The notes under the pieces were generated by a model that made no database searches, was not told where the DNA came from, and saw only the letters and a list, made by a program, of their open reading frames with translations. A program made the position numbers and the translations under genes. DNA of 64,000 nucleotides from Plectrocnemia conspersa. Lineage: Eukaryota > Arthropoda > Insecta > Trichoptera > Polycentropodidae. Location of the stretch: NCBI GenBank assembly GCA_009617715.1, contig VTFK01000074.1, positions 558,001 to 622,000 on the forward strand, written 5' to 3'. Every line of letters starts with the position of its first letter. Position 1 is the stretch's first letter. This document shows positions 50,471 to 60,200 of this stretch, piece after piece.

Positions 50471-51235
50471 ATTAACAAGAAATCAAACATTTGTTCATAT
50501 GAAATAAAAAAGAACAGAAAGTTTTCTCAGAAAAATCTCATAGCGAATAAAGAGTTAAAATATTTATTTATTATTATTATTTTTCTTGTCTTTAACTGTT
50601 TTATATTTTTTTTCTGGATTTAAATAAACCATGAGCGATTAATAAGATGACTTTACACCGAAATGCAACCAAACTTATTCAGCTAAATAGCTGCCTGCTT
50701 CATAATCATTGTCACACAATCGGCATGACAGATCCCCAAATATCAAAAGATAAAAAATATATGTTTTATTAGCGTTTACGTGGTTTAATCGGTGTTAACT
50801 TTCAATCCACGTACTAAATATCTATAGCATGTTCACGATTTACACGTACCTTGTTAATTTGCAATTCCAATAATTATATTAAATCGTTAAATCAATCGAA
50901 AATACTTTATCAACAGATGTCATTGCGTAATCGACCATCTTTTTTATTTTATGTGAATTATTTCAATTATATTTTATGATTAATCATTGTAAGCTCTTCA
51001 ATTTGGAATAATAACATTATACATGCATTCGATAGTGAACCTTGTGTATTTTGTTTATTTGTACATAGATACCATTTTCTAAGATCATGTGTCTCCATGA
51101 AAATTTGAAATAATTATATTCTTTTTTCTGATTGGTCGGAACCGTTTGAGAATTGCGATTATGCAATAATAGGCTTTATGTATATGTAAATAGATACTAT
51201 TATTTCATAGCAGAATTAAATATAATAAAAAATAA

Positions 51236-51760
51236 ATTATTAGCTCCATTACCTCCTCACCTATTCTATACTCCTGGTAGATTATGACAAAAAACCCGTA
51301 CAAAACCGATTCGTGTGTCACAAAATGGTTTTCTTTTAGAATATGGCTCTTGAGGTTCTTATCTCAGCATAATTTGCAAAAATTAAAAAAAATAGTTTTT
51401 TTATAATTAAAATAATAAATTAATTGTCAGCTACCTTCTCGCATCCCAGTAGATTATGATAGAAAACCGCTTCGTGTGTCACAAAATGGTACTTAGATGG
51501 TACTGCTTCGACGCTACTTTTGTGATTGCTGAATTAAGAAAAAAACCTTTTTCAATAATTAAAACAATAAATTAATCGTCAGCTTTACAGACTGACTAAA
51601 GCGAGATCCGCTAAGGAATGTATTGCCCCTACATATTTTATTTATTATAAAACGTCAGTGTTACCAGAGTGCCACCTAATTTTTTCCATAATGAATAAAT
51701 AGGCCCCCAAAATTACATATTTTATTTATTATAAAATCAATTTAACCAATAATATTGGAG
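51236..51760. repeat. Diverged tandem duplication and shared repeat S
   Basis: Two ~170-bp units (about 51238-51413 and 51414-51571) share GTAGATTATGA, TTCGTGTGTCACAAAATGGT and AATAAATTAATYGTCAGCT; a third begins and stops at about 51590. The following part, GTCAGTGTTACCAGAGTG (about 51655), reappears in inverse at about 58775-58795, and CCATAATGAATAAATAGGCC has a close match at 59518-59536. These are dispersed relics, possibly Helitron-associated. Confidence 0.5.
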
Positions 51761-52526
51761 CATTTTCTAGTAAAATTAATATAAGCCATGCGGTGCAATT
51801 TTAAATGTTCGGTATAACTAACATCTTACATTCACATAAAGAAACAAATTGAATCAGTTGATAAAAATACACAAACTTGATCAAGGACTGCATAAAATTT
51901 TGTGGCATACACAAACTGCCGTTAAGAGAATATGATGAAACCATCGATTCGAACAATCAATGAGTGTTTTCAGATATAGTTTTATATAGTTAGTGTTTTA
52001 AACGATACAGCATAAAATAGTCAAAACCAAGAAAAATGTAATTTTAGACTACAGGTATAAAATGTAATTAAAAGAAATTAGAAGTGAAGAGAATAAGGCG
52101 ACATTTGAATCTTTGCAAGCAGACGAAACAATCGATGATTGTCTTACACTACATACAATTCTCAGCCCGTTGAACAGTTTCTGGCGTTTATTGTTCATGA
52201 TAGAATTGCTGTGGAACTCAGTGCGTTAAAATCTCAAGAACAATTGGTTTTGCCAGCTTATGATAATGCAACAGTGATGAGCGGATTACGAAAGAAGACA
52301 ATTTAAATGAGCAATATATAAAATATATTTCTTAAAAATTTGCCATTTATCTAAAAACATGTCCAAGTACTACTTTTCGATAAAAACAATGTCTACGCCG
52401 TTAAAACATTTAAACGTTTTATTTTATGTGTAGGCAATAAATTTATAAGGTTTCAACAGATAATGTCACCGAAATATAGCAATTAACTGTTTGAAAATAA
52501 AAATAAAACATTTTTTTTATATGGAG

Positions 52527-52532
52527 TTTATT
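52527..52532 (-). other. Candidate poly(A) signal for RPL39
   Basis: AATAAA on the minus strand, about 78 bases past the RPL39 stop codon. Confidence 0.5.
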
Positions 52533-52609
52533 GTTCTGAAGGTTAAACAGATAAGCTTACAGTAATCTGATTTAAAAGTTAACTTCATGATCGTGATTCT
52601 GTATCCAGC

Positions 52610-53102
52610 TTACAACTTCAACTTGGTACGTCTCCAGTGACGCCTCTTGGCGTTGTATCTAAAAAAAACACCACATTACAAACACGAACTTGACAGTATG
52701 CTTCAAATACAAATAAAAAATATATTCACCTGATCGTATTACCGGTACGCATACGTATCCATTGTGGAATGGGTCTGTTTTGTTTTAGCTTTTTAGCTAA
52801 TTTGCGCTTGATGATGAACGTCTTGTGCGCCGACTAAAAAACGATAATACAAACGATTAGAACGTATACAAATGTTATGAATTGTTTAGGTGTGTGTATA
52901 TGCAATATATTTGGTTTTTAGTGTGAGGTTTGACAATTTAGACACCATCGCGAAAAGGTGTGACAGTTGAAGAGTTGAACATAAATAGCGATCGGTTATG
53001 GTGGAACTCAATCGCTGATGAACATTTACGTTAAAATTTAGTTCTAGATCGATCGGATGGCGAAGATTATTACGGAAATGTTTAGGAGACCGGACTCACC
53101 AT
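52610..53102 (-). CDS. RpL39: Ribosomal protein L39 (eL39)
   Basis: A 51-aa protein of the large ribosomal subunit, near the peptide exit tunnel. Coding exons: 53102-53100 (ATG only), 52833-52730 and 52658-52610, with introns of 266 and 71 bp, GT-AG. The peptide reads [35 protein letters not shown] and [15 protein letters not shown] after the initiator Met: full family length and almost invariant. ATG alone in the first coding exon is a known arrangement for RPL39 genes. I found no snoRNA in its introns. Confidence 0.97.
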
Positions 53103-54286
53103 GATGTCGCCGCAACGGGTCCGCGCGAAGAGGGATTGGTGTTGCCTACAGCGAAAATAGTATTCGACATGTAAGAAAAGTATAACCTTAAAATGAGAGA
53201 AGCAAATTCGAATAGCTTATAATCAAAATGTATTATACTTATATTTTTAAGAATCGTGGTGTGAAATTTATTTAAAAAGCAAATTATCAATTAAAAATAG
53301 TATATTTTTAAATTTATATAAATAATATTAAAAGTAATGAAATTTTAAATTGTCTTGTTTCATTAATCAGTATGTAAATTTTTTTTGCTTTTTAGTTCAA
53401 GTTTTATTTTATTAACACAGATATAAGTGGCATAATCTTGTATTTGTTGTTACGTTCATTTTAAAAAATTCAACACGTTTATTAACATTAAAATAGAGCA
53501 CTAATATTTTTAATTACATAACAAATAGTTGAAAAATTCTGCATTGTTACGCCACTTGGTCATACAAAAAATATTTGTAAAAATTTCCATGAAGTTTCTA
53601 ATTTTTTTACTTAAGTACCTATGTGTGGATCGTAAAGATTCTGCAATTTTTTATCCATTACTTACAGCATTTTTCCAGTCAAAATATCTCAAATATAATT
53701 ACAATAATGAACTCAAAAAAATTTAACTCCCTCTCTCTCAATTAAGAAACACAAATATTTTTCTCTCACAAATAAATATTGACTTATTATTTATTTAAAA
53801 TCTGCCGTTGGAACAAGACAGGCGTTAAGCCAGTATGTTAGAACGGGTAAACACAAGCGACAACTACTAAGTACACTAAGATCTCTTTTTATGCGGTCGC
53901 TACGTCCCACAAAAAAACACATAAAAAAGACCCGACACACCTATAAAACTAAAGGATAGGTTCCATAATTTTCTAAAAACGTATAAAACTAACGAAATTA
54001 TAAATATATCGAAAATCGTATAAAAAATATTATTAAATTTCAGAAAAATAGTAATCTTAAGATATTCATTCGAAAATGTTTATTCATATTTTTATACAAA
54101 ACTTAACTAAACTAAACATTTTTTACATTGTTTTGGAATTATCGTCGCTATATGACAGCGTTCGGCATGATTCACGAACTGGTTTCATTTCATTACTAGA
54201 AGATATAGTCAGCGTATCTAATCTATGTCCTGAAGGAAAATTAAATTAGCCTCAACTTTGTATGTTGATTTTTCCACTTTGAATAA
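53103..54286. other. Intergenic stretch upstream of RPL39
   Basis: Beyond the presumed RPL39 promoter the DNA is AT-rich, with no coding frame I can support. A CA/CT-rich patch at about 53725-53760 and a slightly GC-richer piece at 53810-53950 show no recognised element. Confidence 0.4.
53127..53134 (-). promoter_or_regulatory. Possible TOP/TCT initiator of RPL39
   Basis: On the minus strand CCCTCTTC lies about 25-32 bases upstream of the RPL39 ATG. Ribosomal protein genes of animals start transcription at a C within such a pyrimidine tract (TCT initiator, 5'TOP). The position gives a short 5' UTR as expected. Start-site mapping is lacking. Confidence 0.4.
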
Positions 54287-54712
54287 TCAATGCTTAAGCT
54301 TTGCGATGGCTTTGTCATTTTTTTGTCCAATTTGTGATATACAGATATACAATTTTGAAGCTCGCGTTGAAACTATAATTCGTTCAGAATTATCATATTT
54401 TTCCAGGAAATGGTTTGTCAATTTACTGCAAAGTTGAAGACCATCTCGAATTACATTTGCAGTAAGTGTGACTGGAGTTTCACCTTCTTCTGATTTATTT
54501 TCGTTTTCTGGTTTTTCGAAGAAATCTAGAGTTATACCAATAATGTAATTGTCATTCAAGACATTATCCTCAAGTAATTTGTCGACATTATTTTGAGAAA
54601 ATGTATCAAAACATTTCCCATAAATTTCGTGTAATGACGTACGTGTAACTTTTGTTCTAGTTTTAAAATTACGCGTGCATCGTGTTTTGTTTGTTACAGA
54701 GCTGTGTGTCAA
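54287..54712 (-). CDS. Orphan ORF, possible Tigger-type transposase tail
   Basis: A 140-codon open frame ending in TGA. The listed left end of the protein begins at a TTG, with no clear ATG at a good position, so this may be a terminal exon or a relic. Codons are AT-rich but the protein looks real: an acidic linker (EKPENENKSEEGE) leads into an amphipathic helix region (LTANVIRDGLQLCSKLTNHF). That layout resembles the C-terminal tail of pogo/Tigger transposases (acidic stretch, then 'T..EA..AL......F'), but similarity is by eye only. It is divergent to the zinc-finger gene at 55241, 528 bp away. Confidence 0.35.
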   Translation of the reverse strand: MTHSSVTNKTRCTRNFKTRTKVTRTSLHEIYGKCFDTFSQNNVDKLLEDNVLNDNYIIGITLDFFEKPENENKSEEGETPVTLTANVIRDGLQLCSKLTNHFLEKYDNSERIIVSTRASKLYICISQIGQKNDKAIAKLKH

Positions 54713-55240
54713 ATGTATAAAGTAATAAAATGCCCAGATTGCTAGGCATTTAGAATTTTTTAATTTATTATTTTTGTGTGTGTTATATGTTTAGAGACGT
54801 ATGTTTTATTTTAAGTATTTAATTTCTTAATATTATTAATATTTGTAAAAAATAAAAGAAGATAATTGTGATTTATTGCGAACGTTTGAGAAATGCGTTT
54901 GTGTGCTTTCATAAACAATGACATATTCTCGTTCTACGCTTGATTAAAAATATTTCGGTCTCTTATTTTCGTTTATTTTGCAAGTATTCATCTTTTGTTA
55001 TTATTATTATTATTATTTAATAATCTCATGATAATTAATTCTTCGATATTTACAGTTAGTCTTTTCTGTATTTTATTTTTCTCTTTCATGGACGCCATGT
55101 TTTTTGTTATAACTATGTTTTGGCGGGGCATGATTAAAAAGCACGGGTGTTCCAGGAATACGCATGGGCGTCGCTTCAGACGCAATCACGGGTTACGGCT
55201 TTTGTGCGCGCGCGCGTTTATTGTCAAATATTACACAAAT

Positions 55241-56633
55241 ATGAGTGTTCTTCCTGCTTCGTTTGAGCATATCCAGCTCGAAAATAATATTTATCGAGCT
55301 AATCTGTTGACTGCTGAGCACTTGGAGCAATGGATGAAAGAATATGCCGAGAATTCCAGTACTGCTTGGTCGATTGTTCGAAAAACGAATACGCAATCGC
55401 GTATCCTATACAGGTTTTTATTTTTATAATAACAAAATTTAATATATGATATATGTAGAGACGGTCGGTGAAGCGTTACGCCTACTTCTTCTCACTCACT
55501 CTCGTCACGAAAGGGAATAAATATAAGTTCCTTGAAATATTGACTATGGATGACACTTTTCTAGGAAATTGTATATTTGTCATCACAACAACTTTCGAAA
55601 TATAGTGACCACAAATACTACAAAAAAAACGAACTGCTTGGCGAAAATAGATATTCGTATCAAGCTAACCACTGTTCATACAATAAAAACTGATAAATAC
55701 GTCAAGGTGTGTTTTGTGTATGTTTACTTATATACATATTAATATATTATAATAATATAAATTGTATTTATATTTTACAGAATGGTTATCCTGCAATTAT
55801 CAAATTCGACTCAACACACAATCATAATATCGACTCTCCTGAAGTTTTAAATTGCTTAAAACCTAGTTCTGAAACCAGAGCTATATTTGTATCATACTTC
55901 AATGATAATTATGGTATTACAAATTTATTAATAAACCTATTTATTACTTCAAAAAAAACAACATAATACATAATATAAATATTTATTATATTAGATGTCG
56001 CAGGGGCCATGAAACTACATGAAAAAAATTTGGAATTGAAATATGGAACAAATGCTAAACAAATGGCTAATTCATACATCAACCCCAAATATAGATCGGT
56101 TATGTATTGGTATACAAAATGGAGATCTACACATTTGGGTCCGCGCCCTAAAAAAGTTCCTAAGGTACTTATTGTTAAATATTATAAAATTATTACATTA
56201 TTAAAAATTAACATTTTTGTTTCAGATCTCAAAATCAAAACTTGAAGAGGATAATCTCAATAATTTTGCCCCATTGGTGGAGGAAACACCAATATTAGAT
56301 GATAGTTCAGAAATATCTCAAAGTGCCGGACCAACTACTTCTGATATTATCGAACCTGATAGCTATGAACTTTTTATTGAATCTAGGACTAAAACATTAG
56401 ATACAATATCTAAAAAATTTATACAATTTACAAGTCTTAAACACGAAGATATTTTAGATAAAATTTGTGATAAATTTAATTCGATTAATTCTTTAAAAGA
56501 TTTTAATAATGTAATCAATCATTTTTTAAAACAGCCTGCACCTGCAAAATTAAGATCTGTAACTAAAGTGCAACCAACTCCGATTAGTCGGCGCAGGTCT
56601 AGGGTTGCTAGAAAATGTAGCGGTTGCATGTAG
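55241..56633 (+). CDS. FAR1/MULE-type (WRKY-GCM1) zinc-finger protein
   Basis: Predicted 341-aa protein. Exons: 55241-55413, 55565-55706, 55781-55913, 55995-56164, 56226-56633; all GT-AG, phase kept, stop TAG. The first ATG fitting the family is at 55241 (MSVLPASFEHIQLENNIYRA); the frame stays open further upstream but the sequence there looks non-coding. A C-C-H-H zinc module is visible: C63 (YICHHN), C82 (NCLAKI), H118 and H120 (THNH), as in the DNA-binding N-terminus of MULE transposases and FLYWCH/FAR1 relatives. Related stand-alone proteins recur in insect genomes and probably derive from transposons. The C-terminal third is low complexity with a helical segment. Exon 4 has a second in-frame acceptor 9 bases on (56003). 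The C-terminus may be frameshifted (see findings). Host-gene or transposon status is unknown. Confidence 0.7.
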
Positions 56634-56789
56634 GCCGTCCAGCACTTACGGATAAACAAAAAAGAAGGAGAAATCTATCGTCATCTAAATAAATAAAAAG
56701 CAATGTCTGTATGTATGTACCTTATAGACTCAAAAACTACTGGACCGATTACGAACATACAACGTATAATTGACCATGAGAAAAACATG

Positions 56790-57330
56790 GATTCAATCCA
56801 CATATTTGCAATGATTTACCTTTATATTTATTGCAAAAGGAAATTGCAATCATTTGAATAGGAATGGCATATCTGTTGGAATCATTGGTATGCGTGGAAG
56901 CAGCACATCTCATTTGAATTTGCCACTTAAAATTATTGTTTGATTGACATTATTTAATAATTTATTGACTGTCAATCTGGTACCATTGTAAAGATGGTTT
57001 GGATCAACGTTTCTAAGAAGAACGATAGGAACACCATTCTTTTTAAAAATTATTATGTGGTGGCAATCCAGCTAAATCAAGTGAATTCAAGAATTCAGTT
57101 GGATGATTTAATGCTTCATCTTGTTTCATAACACTACTGATTTATAAGTATATGTTTCGCCTGGTAACACATGTTGAATGATGTTAATAACATTCACCTC
57201 CACGTTTTTTGCAGTTAATATTGCAGGTTCAATTAACCATTGATGACTTTTGTAATGTGTGATATCTTGTAATACGCATTGAATCAATTTTTCTTTTGAG
57301 TGTGTGATACTGTAAAAGTTGATTGGTAAT
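56790..57330 (-). mobile_element. Helitron helicase C-terminal relic
   Basis: Minus-strand frames give, with shifts, WLIEPAILTAKNVEVN, IIQHVLPGETYTYKS, PTEFLNSLDLAGLPPH, GVPIVLLRNVDPNHLYNGTR and MPFLF-type ends. These match in order the PIF1-like helicase C-terminus of Helitron RepHel proteins (AILAAKN..., PTEFLNSL..LPPH, LRN....LCNGTRL). Stops and frameshifts show it is dead. Confidence 0.8.
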
Positions 57331-57381
57331 TTAACACAGCTCTAACTGAGCCAAAACGGGTTCGAAAAGCTTCCCGAGGTA

Positions 57382-57870
57382 ATGGGAAGCAAATTAAGCA
57401 GAGTCCAGCCTGCTATTATGGAAGTCACAGGCACGCATCTTAAAACGACGGACCTCATCAAATCCGTCACCAAATCCAGCAACTTCACATTGCGTTCCAT
57501 TGGAAAGGACAACGTATCCGTCCAGTGTTCTTCGCTCAAGCAACGAGCATTATTAATGGAAGGATCGAGGGGGCAACGCCCATTCCAGCCGGCGAAGAAC
57601 TTCTCAGCTGCAGCCGCTAATCTTAAGCAGGCTCAAAGGCCACAACCAGAGCCGACAGCAGCACCAAACACCGGCGCAGAGGATGCCCCCATGTCGACAC
57701 AAAACAGGCGAGCTAGAGCTGTTGCTCAGTGAGTATTAAATCGTCATTGTCATGGTTACCAAGACATATCTTAAACCTCACGTTAAAATATATTTGCCGA
57801 ACTTTGTTTGCCTCCGAAGAGACCGACTCTCAAGGCCAGGTGGCAAAGTCGCGATTTTTATTAAAAATTT
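57382..57870 (+). mobile_element. LINE fragment: ORF1 tail and ORF2 start
   Basis: A 116-codon frame (57382-57732; segments ATNLKQAQRP-like and STQNRRARAVAQ) is Pro/Gln/Ala-rich, like the end of a LINE ORF1 (gag). Just after its stop, broken frames give PNFVCLRRDRLSRPGG. That corresponds to YVCLRKNRLSRTGG of the fragment at 15340, so both come from the same or sister families. Both ends are truncated. Confidence 0.6.
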
Positions 57871-58309
57871 ATAAAACACGCGCATATTAATTTATGGTTT
57901 ATATAAAATATATGACATGAGATGCCGTCAAAATTATCGGGAGCGTTTTGAGCCCAACAACAGCGTTACCTGTCGGATTTAATTCTATAAACACTTCCAG
58001 TTCTATTAAGAACAAACTGAAATTTTCAGCAAAATCGGTCCTGTGATTTTTGAGTTTGGCGTACCTACACGTACGAATATTGCCTTTTATTTATATAGGT
58101 TTGTGTATATTTTATTTTATTAAATTTGTGATATATTTTCCAAAAATTTTACTACACTTAATGATAATTTTTTTTATTGTATAACTTGACCAATTGTAAA
58201 TTATGAAAATGGTTACGAACCAGTATTATACATTTAATGTGTGTGTGCTATTGCACTTATGTATATTTTTGTAATAAACTTTTATAAAAAAAATCTTATT
58301 GCGTTTCAG

Positions 58310-58690
58310 TATTATTCTAAAATTGAATATACATACCATGCATCCAGTTGAAATTATGAATCAAGTTTGTACACATTGCAAAGCATTGAAATCCAAAGAT
58401 GCACTTGGAATATGGTCTTAGAATGGTAAAGTTAAATTGCCAGTATTGAATGCACCACTTGAGCCATTGGTTGCAGATACTAAAACAATCAAAACATTTT
58501 TTTTATGACACGAAATTATAACAATGCTTTCAAATGACTTCGTTTGGTGCAACGAATGTAATAACTGACAATTATATGCCAAGATTCAAGAGCAAATCTC
58601 TCATAAAACAGGCTCTTTGTTACCACTTCAATTTTATTTACTTAACAAGTGTGTGAGATGACTGATTCTGTTATACTTGTGGAGCATATG
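58310..58690 (+). mobile_element. Helitron Rep N-terminal relic
   Basis: Plus-strand frames give NQVCTHCKALKSKDALGIW, then GKVKLPVLNAPLEPL, then FKMTSFGATNVITDNYMPRF. These match the N-terminal zinc-binding and following region of insect Helitron RepHel proteins. Several stops and shifts. Confidence 0.75.
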
Positions 58691-58919
58691 GGTAAAATGG
58701 CTTCTGAATTAAAAGAAATTATTTTCCATTTATGTATGCATTTACTTAGGTTTATTTATAGCCAAAACTGGCGACACTCTGGTAACACTGACATGGCGTG
58801 GGCATTCCCTTAGAGAACTAGATAGATAAGCAAAGGCTGGCGCTGCCTCGTGCACCATTCACACATTTTTATATTCTACACACGTAACTATATTTCAATA
58901 AAATACTAATGCAATAAAC

Positions 58920-59170
58920 AATGATTCGTTGTTTGATTAACAGGTGATGGTCGTTTGTGTGCAACATAACGAAAATTGGATTTACTTGAAAATGATGCAC
59001 AGTGGAATTCACTTGCTGACGCGTCAGTTTCTGTTCATCTAAATCAAATACATACGTTTTTTGCCATATTACCTACATGTTTACCATAAAATTCAAAGGA
59101 ATTATGAAAAAAATATAATGATTTTGTGACTCATGATATTCTGCATCGACTACGCTAAAATGTTTAAAAC
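58920..59170 (+). mobile_element. Helitron helicase N-terminal relic
   Basis: Plus-strand frames give KLDLLENDAQWNSLADASVS, HTFFAILPTCLP and LWKKYNDFVTHDILHRL. These match the segment before the helicase domain of Helitron proteins ('RLLENDxxWxxTLxDA...LFAxIL..C.P..LW..Y...M..DIL'). Same strand and order as the piece at 58310, consistent with one internally deleted copy. Confidence 0.75.
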
Positions 59171-60200
59171 GCGACATGAAATTCACACCAGAAATATATC
59201 TATAATGAAACATTGATTTTGATTGAAGACAAATGTTTGACAATCGTTAATAATTTAATATTAATTAAGCATGTGGAATTAGATTAAAAATCATGTAGAA
59301 TATTAAAAAAATTATTGATTTTAATTCAACTATCACGTGTTTACTTATTTCTTTAATCAATAGTATTTTTACCACAGATTTGGCTGCTGCAATATTATTT
59401 TTTGTATCGAATAGTTATAATTATATGTTGAATTGATATGTGAGAGATAACGGACGGAGCATCGCTGGTCGATGGTCCGCCAAAAATGCGCTGCTCACAA
59501 CCGCCGCCTAATTTTGGCCATAATAAATAAATAGCCCCCAGTTTTTTGGTCAACTCTTGAACGTAGTCCATAAAATTTTTCTGTAACTAACATATTTTTG
59601 TGTTGTTGTGGAATTGCCTATATTAAAAAACCTTCATTCCGATTGTTTTACCATTCTTTATCGGCGAAAGGTAATTATTTTCATCAATACATCAGTGTAT
59701 AATAACAGTGTTCAACGTGTGATCATCACATGTGATTGGTCAGTCGCCTTGAGGAAGGATCCAGTATATGTAAGTACACTGGGTGGTATTGGTTTATTTT
59801 TAAGATAAATTTATTATCTTACCTCCATTTCAATATTTTTGTAAAACTTGCTCTGCTTGTTTTTATATTTAAAAATGTTTGATTTGTTCTAAGGGATCAT
59901 GTGAATACAGCGTGCATTTGATTTAGTCCACTGACTCTCAAGTAAAAATAAGTATAGGAAGGGTTTTATATATTGGATCTTGATAAAAACGAGTCTCATG
60001 ACTTGCGAGTGGTCAATAAAGTATTTTCGTTTCAAGCAATACATTTTACTAATCAGTATCATAAATTCGTGTAGTTAATAATTTGTATAAAATAAAACTA
60101 TTCGGAATATAAGTTTGGATTTTTTTATTTTTTAAGGGTGAGGTTGATTATTTAATGATAGGTTTTTAAATGGCTCTGAGAGTAATTTAAAGTTTTGCAG

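Larger units (their letters stand above)
48578..52609. other. Intergenic region between convergent exportin-5 and RPL39
   Basis: Starts with exportin-5 3' UTR; AATAAA at 48872-48877 is a candidate poly(A) signal, with another near 49192. It includes a LINE fragment at 50140-50470 and diverged repeats at 51236-51760. A stretch near 52060-52300 has short coding-like frames (EENKATFESLQADETIDDCL) but is interrupted and unrecognised. The rest is AT-rich with nothing supportable. Confidence 0.5.
56634..60200. other. Repeat-rich region with Helitron and LINE relics
   Basis: Besides the listed Helitron and LINE fragments, it has TGTCTGTATGTATGTACC at about 56704, followed by ACTACTGGACCGATTA. It also has AAAATCGGTCCTGTGATTTT near 58030. 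Both patterns are typical of non-coding transposon DNA in insects. From 59340 to 60200 I see only AT-rich DNA with a short repeat-S match at 59518-59536. Confidence 0.5.

Noticed and set aside
52834..53099. Possible snoRNA in RPL39 intron 1
   Set aside because: Ribosomal-protein introns often host snoRNAs, but no C/D box pair in the sense orientation or convincing H/ACA structure was seen; the CTGATGA-like string is on the wrong strand.
53529..53726. 65-codon plus-strand frame upstream of RPL39
   Set aside because: AT-rich Phe/Ile/Lys/Leu composition only, with no supporting feature.
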